Assembly: GCA_949592205.1 (NCBI GenBank)
Contig: CATIUR010000005.1
Span: forward strand, 30,068,179 to 30,132,178
Origin: Helichrysum umbraculigerum
Taxonomy: Eukaryota > Streptophyta > Magnoliopsida > Asterales > Asteraceae
Direction: 5' to 3'
Length of the DNA: 64,000 nucleotides
The notes beneath the pieces were generated by a model. It had not been told where the DNA came from, did no database searches, and saw only the letters and a list, made by a program, of their open reading frames with translations. How positions within the stretch are numbered: the first letter of the stretch is position 1; the number at the start of each line of letters is the position of its first letter. This document shows positions 23,168-34,992 of the stretch, piece after piece. The position numbers were made by a program, and so were the translations under genes.

Positions 23168-23787
23168 TAGAATAGATTATAAGATTATATGTTATATTCG
23201 TATTATTTTTCAAAATACTACCAAAAAAGAAATTGATTATTTTAAACGTATTTACCACCATCTTTTACATTTGTTTATTTTCTTATTTTACATTTTCGTT
23301 TTTTATTTATTTACAAACTCTTACAACATATAGAAGCTGTTTTAGCTCTTGGAGTAAAGGGAGAAGGGCTGACCGGCTGAGTACCGGTGAAATGCTTTTT
23401 TTGAGAGTAGAAAAATGTTATTTCATGCTTTTTAAAAGTTCCGTTTTTTTATCAAGTTTTCCACTTTTACTACCCATGTGACACATGAGCTCATCTATAA
23501 TTAGCAAAAATAGTCATGAATCATGAAAAAAGTTGAAAAAAGAAGAGAATAATAAGATTTTACATGAAAATTCCAAATCCCATTTATGACCGGACAGGTG
23601 GAATTCATGCACAAAAAGACATCCGTTACAGTTTACATTTACATTTTTCATAATATATACTACTCCTACATCACATTATTATTACATACACTCATCTAAC
23701 TCAAATTCACACACACAAACACCTCCGGCCACCATCATTCACCGTCCTCACGCCACCATCATTCGGTGGTTAATCAACCGATCGAAA
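23168..23787 (+). promoter_or_regulatory. Upstream region and probable 5' UTR of the MBD-like gene
   Basis: AT-rich sequence with a TATA-like ATAATATATAC at about 23650-23660, some 130 bp before the start codon. CA-rich sequence typical of a plant leader follows (ACACACACAAACACC, CACCATCATTC twice). The TATA assignment is an inference from position only. No other gene was seen between the Helitron and the start codon. Confidence 0.4.
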
Positions 23788-26700
23788 ATGGTGATCACAA
23801 TCAGTTCATCATCAAAAGAAACTAGTGACAGTAGTAGTACTGAAACTGATGAAGATCTTAAGTCATACCACCAGTCAACAGTACGATCAACAACACATCA
23901 TAGAAAAATCTATGCATTCTCGAGTCGACGTCCTAAAAGGCGTTGTATTTACAATAACGATGACGACGTTGTCGCAGAAAACAGGTTGATACTAAATAAC
24001 CTACAGAAACTAGTCACAGAAGGTGACATGAATAATAATAATATTGATAACCCCATTTTTCCATGGTACGTACTTTATTATATGATATGTGATTAATGTC
24101 ATTTCATTTTTATGAATTAGTTATTTGAAAATTGAAGTGATTGGTGATCATTTGTGGATATGATCGGTTACGTTAATCTTGATTTGGCAATCATTTTTCT
24201 GTATATGAATGAACTAGAAAAAAAAATTACTAGTTAACGTGTGCCCCAGGTGCACCTGCTAAAATGAAGTTATCATTTCCATTAAAATTAAATGAAAATG
24301 AAAATATGTACTCCGTATTTATTGTAAATATTTAGATTGAATAGTCATAAATAAATATTAAATGCAAATTTTCATATGTAAAGAAATGTTTAAGTTCATA
24401 TATGTCAGCAAAAACCCATTTTTCAAATAGAATTTAGAGTTTAATTAAGAATGTTGGAGTTCAAGCTTTTTAATTACTACTATTTTAAGCTAAAATGTTT
24501 TGTTACTTCCTTTAATTTAGATGATACATGATACATGAAACTATGAAAGAGTTCAGATTAAAAAAAACAAAACAAACAAAAAAAAAATTTGGATTGTGTA
24601 CATGTATATATATATCTTCTGATATACGGAGTATACTGTTTCTAAAATTTTTGCTTTTTTGATACCATATCAGTCCCTCAAATGTCCGCGACTTGAGATC
24701 TCAGATCATGAGAAATGATGACACCATGCAGATAGAGAATGGCTGTCAAATGGATATTGAAGCCGTAAGTAATTAACATGCATGATTGATCATCATGTAT
24801 GCCGATTTTGTTAGTATATAAAGCTAATTATGGAGTACATTGTTTCAACTTTCAATGACTTGTAGGTGCCTCGTGCTTCTAGATCATCATCTTCTACTAT
24901 TCAAAGGATGGATATTGAGCGCTCAGTACCCCATGGTTCGCTTTTCATTCGAGAACCCAAGTACCCAGTTGAAGAAAATTCACTCAAGCAAAAAGCGATT
25001 GTTTTATATAAGGTAACAAAGCAAACCGAAAACTTTCTTCTCTCTTGTAGTATACTGTGTTACCTTTTTTTACGCTCTGGTTTTGAACGTTATTAAATAA
25101 TCTGTTGCTCAAGGTTAATCCTTTCCTTAATACATGTTAATTGGTCACTAAACGATCATGGCTTTGAGTCACCAAGTACATTATTTTTCAAGAATCTCAA
25201 ATAAAATGAAGTTGACTAGTTAGTTTAAAGCTCAAACCATTAAATCCCCTTGGGCTAACCATTTCTACAACTAAATAATAGTTAGGACTTGAGTTTTAAT
25301 TTTCCTCACTTTTTTTTTATACTTTCCATTAAGCCGTGTATGGATATGGAGGGATGTGTTTCTGCAGTAAGTAGTGATCACATAAATAACTGTTGTTTGT
25401 TTTATGTGTTATTTTTCCAGCCTGACTGAAATAAATTTACCATTATACCCTCCTCAGGACACTGCAATGCATCAAAATGAGCTGAAAAACATCCCCACGA
25501 ATGGAAAAGGATCAACAAGCTTACCGGGGTCATCAAAGAAGGCGAAGAAGAATGGAAAAGGACTTGAAGGTTTAGGTGTGATCAATATAAATGGTCAAAA
25601 TATAGATCTTAAGTTTCTAGCGTGTTTTGCTGATGGTGCATTCAATGCTACATTAAGAAAGATGACTGAGGAAATGGAGACAGAAGATGAACTTCTGAAT
25701 TTTTTAAATGGTTTACGTGGGCGGTGGAGCAGCAACAGGAAGCGGAGGAAGTATGTGAAAGCCTCCATGTTATTGAAAGCTCTTCCTGTACATTGGAAAG
25801 TTCTGCTCTCCTTTTGGCCACGTGCTCACCCGCCATATCTGTACTGCCGAAAATTTGTCAGGTTATAATCATCACACCCCTCCTTTTCATATTGTTTTGT
25901 CATTAAATTTTTTTAGTAATGCATTGCTATTTGGTTCTGAAGTATGTTTGAGAATTGAAGTGACTGTTTAGTAGGTATGATCAATACTTATTTTGTTGAT
26001 CTAGAATTAACAAATCTTCTATTCATGAATCAAAAAATTATTAAATGTGCTCTTCTGTAGTTTTGTAGCTTTTAGTTGCATACAGTCTAATTGGAATATA
26101 ATTTTATTTACTACTTTAAGCTAAATGTTCTGTTACTTCCTTTAGAAAGAACAGGAAATAGTTATGATTCAATTGAGAAAACTTGCAAGTTTGGTAGTAG
26201 TTTCATTATGTTTTTCGTCTTCCAAAATGAAATTAGTAGTTACTACTTGCTACAATTAATTTACATGTAATATTTCAGCCTATAATTAGAATAGTATGGG
26301 TGTGCTTTATGGTATGTGTGATCTATGACTAATCTGTAAGTTTTTTGTTATAATTTTAAATGAGTAAATATTTCTGTAGTTATATTGTGATATCGTCATT
26401 CTTAACTGTTATAGTCTGACTGATGTTTTCAATAATATAACATATGATCAAATGCATCGCTGGACCACCCAAAAGTTTAATTTCAATAGTTGCACCTTTG
26501 TGATAATAATGCGTGCGCGCACACACACACAAATGTGTGCCTGTTACTCAACTGACCTATAGTCTGTTCTAAATACTCGTAACTTTTATTGACCTGTTAC
26601 CCAACCTCTCCGACCTGCCCATTTTGCCACCTATACCACTGAGAGACCCTAGAGTACAAAAATGTGGTATATATGTATCTTATTTACATTTGACTGCATC

Positions 26701-28241
26701 TAAAAGTCTTGCTTTCTTGATATGATCATCAGTCCGTCGGGCGTCCACTTTAGGTCATGCAGAGAAGTTGCATTTGAATTGAACTCAAAATATGTAACAA
26801 ATGCTGGTAATCAGATCAAAGAAAGGGTTATGATGCAGATAGGGAACGACCGCCATGTGGGTTGGAAATCGGTAAGTGAATAACATGATAATGCATCATG
26901 TCGATTTTGTTAGTGTACAACTTAAGAGTTAACCGGCCTGACTGAAAGAAAGTCACCATTTTACCCTCTTTAGGACACTGCAACGAGTCATAATGAGCAG
27001 AAAAACATTCTCATGTATGGAGAGGGAACATCAAGCTTAGCAGGGCCATCAAAGAAGGCGGAGAAGAGTGGTATAGGACTCGAGGGTTTAGGAGTGATCA
27101 ATGTTAACAGTCAGGACATTGATCTAAAGTTCCTGGCATGTTTTGCTGATGATGCATTCAACGATAAATTAAACAAGATGACGGAGGGTTTGGAGACACA
27201 AGGTGCACTTCTGGAGTTTCTAAATGGTTTATGTGGACGGTGGAGCAGCAGACACAAGCGGAGGATGTATGTGAAAGCCGCCAAGTTATTAAAAGTGCTT
27301 CCTGCGCATTGGGACGTTCTACTCTCATTGCGCCCTCGCATTAGACCACCTTCTCTTTATTGCCACAAATTTGTCAGGTACTAACTAATCATCAGATTCC
27401 CCTCTTTTCATATAGTTTCAATTCTGAACTGTTTTTGAAATTTGAAGTGAAGGTTTAGTAGGATGATCAATGCTTATTTTGCTGATCTGAAATTAACAAA
27501 TCTTTTGATCATGAACCACAATAAAACTAAATGTGATCTTTACTGGTTTTGTAGCTTGTAGTTGCATACAGTCTATACTGAATATATAAAATTATTCGTT
27601 TTATAGTCTATTAACTGAGATCAATAGTTTACTAACATTGGAGCCCATAGATTTTACTTGTTTAAGCTAGATTCGATGTCGTGTTACATCCTTAAGAAGA
27701 AACACGAAATAGTACGTTTAAGCTGGATTCGATGTATCTTATATTTATTTAATTCATTGTCTCAAAAATTCTTGCTTTCTTGATACCACCAGTCCACGTG
27801 GCGTCAAATTTAGCTCCTGCAGAGACGTTGCACTCGACTTAAAATCTAAATATGCAACACGTTCTGCCAATCTTCCCGATGAAAGGGCCATGATGCAGGT
27901 GGAGAATGAGTGCCAAGTGGTTCACAAAGGAGTAAGCGGAACATGATCATCATGTCAGTTCTAATTTGTTTGTATAAAAGTTAATCATTGCACCTTGTTT
28001 TCATGTTTTGCAGGTGGCTCAAGTTCCGGAATCATCTCCTCCTGCTGCAAAAGCTGATTTGTTGGGGAGCGTAAACTTGAAGGCGAGATGCACCTTGTGT
28101 CTTGCTGTGTTCTTTCCTCAGCATCTCGATGCAGAAAACTCTGCAAGTTCAACTTCTTTTGTGTGTCCAAATTGCAAAGAAGAACTCAATTCGCGAGTGA
28201 AAAGTGCTTTGGCTCTCTATAATCAACATGCCAATAAATGA
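23788..28241 (+). CDS. MBD-like repeat protein with C-terminal CxxC pair, eight exons, 609 aa
   Basis: Exons inferred from GT-AG sites and continuous phase: 23788-24065, 24674-24764, 24866-25012, 25458-25861, 26733-26871, 26974-27377, 27793-27931, 28014-28241 (1830 nt with stop). Residues 1-92 are Ser-rich with a basic RRPKRR stretch, possibly a nuclear signal. Two modules (about 173-353 and 354-534) each contain a DLKFLACFAD region and then a methyl-CpG-binding-domain-like core: LPxHWxVLLS, YCxKFVSPxG, FxSCRxVA. The domain spans the intron between KFV and SPxG. Residues 560-588 hold CTLC..CPNC, a possible zinc site. MBD proteins bind methylated DNA in the nucleus, but module 2 has Ser where FRS would be expected, so DNA binding is unproven. 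The exons 4-5 and 6-7 are duplicated with exactly equal lengths (404+139 nt). Exon 2 is a shorter relative of exons 5 and 7. Splice sites lack transcript support. Confidence 0.75.
25458..26871 (+). repeat. Duplicated exon-pair module 1 (exons 4-5)
   Basis: The exon of 404 nt (25458-25861) plus the exon of 139 nt (26733-26871) has the same lengths and phases as the pair 26974-27377 / 27793-27931. The intron ends are also similar: CCTGACTGAAA..ACCCTC before exons 4 and 6, and TTAAGCTA..TGTTAC inside the introns at about 26115 and 27660. The duplication therefore included introns. Confidence 0.85.
26974..27931 (+). repeat. Duplicated exon-pair module 2 (exons 6-7)
   Basis: Second copy of the exon pair described at 25458-26871, with both 404- and 139-nt exons intact and in frame. 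Protein identity between the modules is moderate, so the duplication is not recent and both frames have stayed open. Confidence 0.85.
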
Positions 28242-28849
28242 TACATGTTGTACCTAATGCTGCCACCTCTTTCGAGTCAAGGTATTTATTTCTTAACTGT
28301 TGTGAGTCAATCGGATATATTGTTTAGAACACTCGTTTTAACTTTTTTGCCAAGCTTAGAAAAAAAATTAATACTCTGGATTAATCACCTATTCGGGAGA
28401 TGGGCACTAATTTCTTCATTATAGTTCTATCCATATATAAATTTGAAATCATTTAGAACAAGTTTGTATCGTATACTTGACCCGTTTGATCTTCAATCAA
28501 AAAGATACAACGTGAATTGACCCATTTCCATATAAATGGTTCAAGTTGCCACCTTTAGTACTTGCGGCTAACTGTGTAAAGACGTTTAGTAACTCTAATC
28601 AGTTTCTTTCTTTCTTTCATATCTTTAGTTCAAGAAGTCAACTCGGAAGGTAGGTACTCGCATACCATACAGGTGGCCGGCAACCTATAGGTCTCATTGG
28701 ATGGTTTGTTGAACAATTATGGTGGTTACATTTTATGGCTAGCAGAAGATCTGAACTCATACTTCTGTTGAACAAAGTTACATCATAAGTTTTTTAAGTT
28801 TGACTTTTTTTAGTCAATGGCTTGCCATTGGGTCTTATTGAGTCATATG

Positions 28850-28878
28850 GTATGTATGTATGTATGTATGTATGTATG
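28850..28878. repeat. (GTAT)n microsatellite
   Basis: About seven GTAT units lie some 600 bp after the stop codon. The surrounding 28242-29240 is the 3' flank of the gene, AT-rich, with no further coding signal; a 3' UTR intron is possible but not shown. Confidence 0.9.
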
Positions 28879-29407
28879 AACTCCATCTATCTGCAGGTAG
28901 ATTTTTGTTTATTTCCATTTTAGAGACTAAATATTGTTCTTCTTTTTTCTGCTAGAATATATGAACAATTGATGAACAAATTTAATGTTTCAAAATTCAA
29001 ACCATGAATATATTAAATCCTAAGATAATTGAATATTTTCTAAACCGACTAGCTGCATAATGGATGCCAACGTAACCAAGTTGTTACGATTTGATTAGTT
29101 GGTTTTAAATTTTTATCTAAATATATTCATCAAAATGTTCAACGATGTTGATGTAAACAATTTACAAAGATATCAAGAAAATCTTTCTAAATAAATTGCA
29201 GTTCTTTAAACGTGTAGTGTCGTAAGTTGAACTAAAACATTTATTTACAGGGACGGAGGTGTTAAGGTGTAAGAGTGGGTCATGGCCACCCCTCAAAAAA
29301 TCTGCTAGGTATATATACCTATATACGGAGTATATATTTCATTAACAATAATATTCAAATGGTTAATTGTCTCACCTATAGTAGTGTACATTATTATATG
29401 TTAAATA

Positions 29408-30264
29408 GGGTAGGGTTCAAATGAGAATAGGAATTTGTGTGAGAATGAGGGAACCAATGATATCAAGCCATGTGTACAAAGAGAATGTTTCACATGTACA
29501 AAACCCATTTACCACCAACATCAATTATCTCACAAACGACAAATCGAAAAATTATGAAAATTGCACCATTAAATTCGTCGTTTTCTCCTCTTCGATTTGC
29601 CGTCCATCAAGACATACTTTCGAAAAGTTTTTTTTTTTTCATTTTTTTGGTGGGTTTCACATTTACTAACACATGTGTTAAAGTGTTGCGTTTAGGGTTT
29701 AGGGTTTGGGTTTAGGGGTTAGGGTTTAGGGTTTGAGGTTTGGGGTTTCTCCCCCGAAACCCCAAACCTCAAACCCTAAACCCTAACCCCTAAACCCAAA
29801 CCCTAAACCCTAAACGCTTTACAAAACGCTAAACCCTAAATCTTTCTAAACCCTAAACCTTGAACCCCTTCTAAACCCTAAACCCTTATAAACCCTAAAC
29901 CATAAACCCTACTAAACCCTAAACCTAACCCTAAACCCTAACCTTAACCTTAACCACAAATTAAATGTACAACTAATCACTAACACATGTGTTACTAATT
30001 TGTGAAACCCACCAAAAAATGAGAAAAAAAAAAAGTTGTCAGAAGTATGCCTTGAGGGACGTCAAATCGAAGAGGAGAAAACGCTGAATTTTATGGTGCA
30101 ATTTTTATGATTTTTCGACTTACCGTTTGTGAGATATTTAATTTTTAAAAATGTGGAGGCAGGAGAATAAAGTGTGGAGGAGAGAGAATAAAGTGACACA
30201 TGACAGAAATCTGTTGGTTCCCTCATTCTCACTCAAAATTGGTGTACTCATTTGAACCTTACTC
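29408..30264. mobile_element. Mutator-like miniature element, 857 bp, with telomere-motif core
   Basis: The perfect 10-bp target duplication ATGTTAAATA (29398-29407 and 30265-30274) flanks terminal inverted repeats beginning GGGTAGGGTTCAAATGAG and GAGTAAGGTTCAAATGAG. Inverted similarity (GAGAATGAGGGAACCAA, then CGATTTG..CTCCTCTTCG) extends about 280 bp inward on each side. The long inverted arms and 9-10-bp duplication fit a MULE-derived element. The core is the telomere-motif palindrome and AAACCCTAA-rich tract (29688-29955). No transposase was seen. Confidence 0.85.
29688..29817. repeat. Perfect 62-bp telomere-motif palindrome
   Basis: The left arm 29688-29749 (variants of TTTAGGG) and the right arm 29756-29817 (CCCTAAA variants) are exact reverse complements, including irregular units such as TTTGAGG and TTTGGGG, around a 6-nt TCCCCC spacer. 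CCCTAAA-type units continue irregularly to about 29955. The identity of non-canonical units on both arms shows copying of one arm into the other, not independent repeat growth. Confidence 0.95.
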
Positions 30265-30304
30265 ATGTTAAATAAATAAACAAAAATCTGCTAGTTATAT
30301 GTTA

Positions 30305-30402
30305 ATTGACTCTTCCGTATCTACTGCAAGTACAGAACGTGTGTTTTCAGTAATGAATATTGTGAAAAATAGACTGCATAATATGATGCATTTTCAGTAA
30401 TT
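30305..30402 (+). pseudogene. hAT transposase C-terminal remnant
   Basis: A short frame reads VSTASTERVFSVMNIVKNRL, the signature of the hAT dimerisation region (usually STA(S/T)xERxFSxM..VK..LRN), ending at a stop soon after HNMMHFQ. Nothing upstream in frame is recognisable, because the Mutator-like element sits immediately to the left. 29250-29300 (GGACGGAGG..CCACCCCTC) may be another remnant of the same element. Confidence 0.7.
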
Positions 30403-30711
30403 AATATGTAGTTATTAGTAAGGTATTAGTATGTTATATGATAAAATATGTGAGATATTGTCGTATTTTCTATTTCTAGCTAAAAAACTTTGATAATACC
30501 TTCATATTGTTATAAACTAAGACCAATATAATGTAGATCTTCAAGTCTATAATTGGTCAATAGCTTGATCTCATTTCAGAGTTTTATACGTAGTATTATG
30601 TAAGTAAAACGTTGAAGATGATCTTCTTGAAATACACTTGTTTTGGTTGATTTTAAGAATTTTTTCTGCCAAAATGCAATAAGTAGCAAACTATTAGAGT
30701 TGACATACTAT

Positions 30712-30828
30712 TAGGGATGGCAAAAAAATTCGAACCCGATGGGGATCCCCGAACCCGGCACTTTTAGATCGGATTGGGGATTGCTTGGGGTTGGGGTTGG
30801 GTAGTATCATCCCCGCCCCGCTCCGCCC

Positions 30829-30829
<1 letters not shown>
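30712..30829. mobile_element. Possible single end of another hAT-like element
   Basis: TTAGGGATGGCAAAAAAATTC, followed by GAACCC/CGGATTGGGG-rich sequence and CCCCGCCCCGCTCCGCCCCG, resembles hAT ends of the TAGGGATGGCAA type. The other end was not found. The GC-rich strip is directly followed by the AT microsatellite. Confidence 0.35.

Positions 30830-30872
<43 letters not shown>
30830..30872. repeat. (AT)n microsatellite
   Basis: An uninterrupted AT run. From 30873 to 31450 the sequence is AT-rich and holds nothing I can name. Confidence 0.95.
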
Positions 30873-30876
<4 letters not shown>

Positions 30877-31604
30877 AGAGGATCAAAAAATAAGTAAATT
30901 TTAAGGGAGAAGGTGGAGAAACATTCTGGACCACATATTTAAAAATATGGTCAAAGGGTAGCAAAGTAATTTGCAAGGTAATTAATTAAATAAATCTTAA
31001 TCCTTTTAAATAAAAAAAATAAATTGGCTGTTACCTTTTTCCATACATGTAGAAGACATTTTCTAAACCCATGTGCCAAGTTATCCGTATACAAAGAATT
31101 CTCTTAAATCAAAATAGGTTTCTCGTTATCTTTTAAGTTAATACTAAATAATTAAATTACACCAGCATGCAAAGTAAGTATGCATTTGTTTATTTTTGAT
31201 TTTTCTTTTCTTTTTACCAAACATACTTTAAAAGAATCAATATTATAGAGATGATTCATGCGCATATTTTTTCATCATTTTTCATTTTTTAATAATGATG
31301 ATTTGCAATATTGTTCAAACTTTTTTTCATATACAACATGGTTTACTATTTCTGTTGTAAGAAATCCAAGGTTCTCAACTTTTTATACGTAAATTAATTA
31401 TGTATAACAAAACACTACTACGATTCACAAAATTATAATCCCAGTTCAGATGAAACACCCCGAAACGTGAACAAAATTTTTTTTTTTTAAAAAACATAAC
31501 ACTTCTAATTATTTGTACTTACTTATTATGGTCCCAAAACATTGGCTATTACATAACAATATCTCATTTAAATAACGAAAATTAAAAATTCCTGAACACT
31601 GGCT

Positions 31605-31761
31605 GAATCCGGCCGGATTCACGGGAATCCGCCGGATTCCCCACTCTTTCAAACCTAGTTTTTTGACCAGAACTGAAACTAAGCAATCCGGTTTTGAATA
31701 CGCTCCGGAATCCGCCCGGATTCATGGCAATCCGCCGGATTCCCATGAATCCGCCGGATTC
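31605..31761. repeat. Palindrome cluster GAATCCG(N)CGGATTC, five units
   Basis: Units lie at 31605-31620 (a perfect 16-bp palindrome with GGCC centre), 31624-31640, 31707-31723, 31729-31741 and 31747-31761. The arms GAATCCG/CGGATTC are constant while the centre varies from 0 to 2 nt. Spacing is uneven, unlike the other LTR arrays. Confidence 0.85.
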
Positions 31762-33310
31762 CCAGCTCCAGCAGCAGAATCCAGAGCCTGCACATTTAAT
31801 ACCAAAACTCGAACTTTGACAACGCATAACTTTTAATCTGTAATACCTGGGATTGTAAAATTTTGCAGACATCTTTCAAATGGTCAAATGAACATAACTC
31901 AACTTTCACTTTTTTCAAAATTCTCGTTTTAACCCATTTTGACACATGAACTAGTTTTCGACCATTTTTGACCAAAAATGTTAACATGTCAAATTCTAAA
32001 CCAAAGCAAATCTGACCTTCAACTTTTGACTACACATTTCAACTTGAATTTAGAACTTGTGAAAACCAAAACCATTGACTTTCGACCAACTTGACCCATT
32101 TTGACACTTAAGCACTTAATGACCCATTTGGGTACCAAATTGACCCATTTCAATCTTTGACCCTCCAATCACCTACACTTTTACTCAGTTGACTTTACAA
32201 AGTCAAAACAACCACTTTTCATTCATATGTACATAAGCTTTAACATTTCAAGTCTCACTAATCTAACTTTAACCAAAACATTAAACTTCATCAAACCATA
32301 TGTCTTTCACAAGTGAGACTTACTAACTTTTACAAACTTTGACTAAAATCTTAAACTTTACAAACGGGGGTGTTATTGTATCGTAAGCATGATCAAAAGG
32401 GATAAAACTCATTACCAACCAAGCAATGAGCTCCACCACTAGCTTTCCATAACCTTCTTTCCCGATTCCTCCTTTACCTTACTTGAACTTCCTGAAACAT
32501 GTTAAACACAACAAATAAGCATAAATGCTTAGTAAGTAAATGGACTCTAACAATTAAAATCTGCAGCAAGTTAAGGATCCATAACATCTCACATGCCAAA
32601 TTCCGAAGAATCGACATCAAACTAAGCTAATGACAAAGTCATTACTTAGATACCACCAAGCGAATGATAAATCACTCCTTGGTTCCACATATCCATATAC
32701 TTACCTTATCACTTGCACAAACAATAACTGGAACTCTTTCACACTTGATCACCTATTCACATAATCACATAAACACTTATCAATTTCACATTTAACTACT
32801 CTTTCTTACTTCTCACATAATACTTAGGTGCTAAATCACATAACACCCATATTTCTAACATAAGTCCCATGCAATTAATATCTAATCACATGTAATATGG
32901 GTAATTAACATTAGTTCTTACCATTACTATCACAAATCACCAAGAACTTAACTTCTTAGTGATCTTACCTATACATAAACAATTCAATTACCCATAAAAC
33001 ACATGATTAGAGATTATCAATACAACTAACATGAATTATATGTTCTTTCTAACTTAATAACATGTATGGAACTTAATTACAATCAATTACCCATCAATTT
33101 CACTAACTTAGGGTTTTATATTCTTAAACCCTAACTCAATTAAACAAAGAGGGAGTTGATTCTTACCTTACAAAAGCTGAATTGAAGCTTAGAAACTTCA
33201 ATTAATCAAAACCCTAGCTTGATTTCACCTCTCTTCTTCCTTCTCTCTCTAAAATCGCCTCTCTCTCTCTCTAGAAATGTTCTATACGTGATTCTCAGTT
33301 TCTGAAAATG

Positions 33311-33315
33311 GAAAG
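33311..33315. repeat. Target site duplication GAAAG, left copy
   Basis: Matches 42334-42338 exactly and brackets the complete element at 33316-42333. Confidence 0.95.
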
Positions 33316-34157
33316 TGTAACATCCTCAAAATTGGCCTAGTTGAAATACGGTATTTTTTCCCTTAATTTAATTGCTATTTAAATTGTATTTTGAATACTT
33401 GGTGTATTTTGATAGCTAAATGAATAGTTCAATTAGTCAATTGGCTTATTGTGATAAATTAATTATTACATGTTTTAAATTTATTTAGTCGACGGTATAA
33501 TAAAAAAAAACTTATTTCTCGCAAATGGTTTTTAGGTTCTAGACAATAGATTTAGGACGGGTATAATTTTAACTAAGAAATAAGCTGAGTCATAAGGTAT
33601 GTCGACACCTGTTTCTTCATTTTTGACAGAACAACATTTTGTTCCTGACTTTTGCTCTCAAGAACACTCATTCTCTAAATCAATTAATTACAATATGATC
33701 TCTTCAAATTAGAAGGCTGTGATTTTGGATTCCCATCTTGCATTCATCTTTTGAATCACCTTCTTCATCAATTGTAAGTGAAAATAACCATTTTCATTGC
33801 TTATTCATAAATTGGTTAAACTAGGTTGAATTGATGATGAATTTGAGTTAATTTATGTTTGAATGTGTTTGTGTGTTGATTATAAACTGAATTCATGATT
33901 CAATTAAGATAAATCAATTGTATGTTCATATGTGGAATTGAAGAAATTGGGTTTAGTTGAATTTAGATTGAACACATGATGCATGTATGAATCTTGGTGT
34001 TAGATGTTGCTATTAGTTGTTGTTATATGTTTACACATGTTTGTAGAGGTCAATTATAAGTCAAAATCGTGTTTGATGATTGAATTGTATGAAATTTGAG
34101 TTTTTGGTTCGAGCTGAAACTAGTTGCAGGTCTGAACCATTGCTGAAAAAACATATG

Positions 34158-34412
34158 AACGCGATCCCGAAACCCTTGCCCGGATCGCGTTGCTATGTGT
34201 ATTTTGATCCCAGGATGATTTTGTACGTATGAACGCGATCCAGCCTCTATCATCCGGATCGCGTTAGCTAGTGTTAAATTGGGTCAACGGATTTTGTTCC
34301 TTGGAACGCGATCCAGCTCCTTGTCCCGGATCGCGTTTGCAAGTGTATTTTGGCAACAGAATATTTTGGTGTTAAGGAACGCGATCCAACCACACCTTAC
34401 CCGGATCGCGTT
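34158..34412. repeat. Four-hairpin array, about 74-bp period (AACGCGATCC..GGATCGCGTT)
   Basis: Perfect 10-bp stems with 13-15-nt loops lie at 34158-34191, 34232-34265, 34305-34337 and 34378-34412. The stems are identical in all four, loops are pyrimidine-rich but different, and spacers are 39-40 bp and unrelated except for GTGTATTTTG-like words. The small frame running through this stretch is not a gene. Confidence 0.95.
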
Positions 34413-34957
34413 TGTCAGTTTTACTTTGACGAATTTGACAACTTGTAACTTGTGTGTTTATGTTATTTAACGAGTATTGAAATTATATTATGAGCATTAT
34501 ACTGCATTGTTTATGTGAATGTTACACTATAAATTCTAAACATGAGAGTCTAACTCGGGTTTTGATCGTGTTCTCAGATAACCAGAAGACTCAATAAGAT
34601 AAGATCTTTGAGTGGAGACTACAGTCGACAAGGGTGAGTGGATCTTGGACTGTCAGTCTAATTTGGTTGTAACAATATGGTTACAACGGGTAAATATGAA
34701 TTTACTGTTTTCATTGTTAAGTTAATATTTTGCCATGATGGTTTTATTTAGCTTAATTATTGGTGTCCTTGATTGCCTTGATGGTTGTGGACTATATGAA
34801 TGTCGGGGGTCAACGTGTGTTGGGTTTGTGTACTATTACTTTGGATATCATAAGCGCTTTGTGCATGTGTTGTTCACTGAAATTATGTTGTAAGTAGTAA
34901 TAGTACCAAGCTATCGGTTTAGCCACTGATTTGGCCTTCAGTTGGTTTTAAGTGTTA

Positions 34958-34992
34958 CTTGGAGAACCACCACGGCATGAGGGTACTCCAAG
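34958..34992 (+). repeat. Conserved LTR stem-loop with CCRCGG loop
   Basis: CTTGGAG pairs with CTCCAAG around a loop containing CCACCACGGCATGAGGG; GGACCACCGATCC follows. Family B has a counterpart with a different stem at 47436-47474 (minus strand). Confidence 0.6.

Larger units (their letters stand above)
31451..33315 (-). mobile_element. 3' LTR of minus-strand chromovirus 'A', distal segment
   Basis: On the minus strand this is the 3' part of an LTR that starts TGTAACACCCCAAATTTTTG at 42562 and ends GTTTCGGGGTGTTTCA at 31451. It is split by the younger element at 33316-42333; the text joins across its GAAAG duplication. LTR length without the insertion is about 2.09 kb. It carries the CCGG palindrome cluster at 31605-31761. 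Confidence 0.8.

Noticed and set aside
23233..23481. 82-codon frame upstream of the MBD-like gene
   Set aside because: Phe/Leu-rich translation of AT-rich DNA with no splice or coding signal.
29688..29955. True chromosome end because of TTTAGGG/CCCTAAA units
   Set aside because: The motifs are irregular, palindromic and enclosed in a transposon with a target duplication, with unique sequence on both sides.
34279..34470. 63-codon frame conserved in both LTRs of element C
   Set aside because: It runs through the hairpin array; identity is due to LTR duplication.
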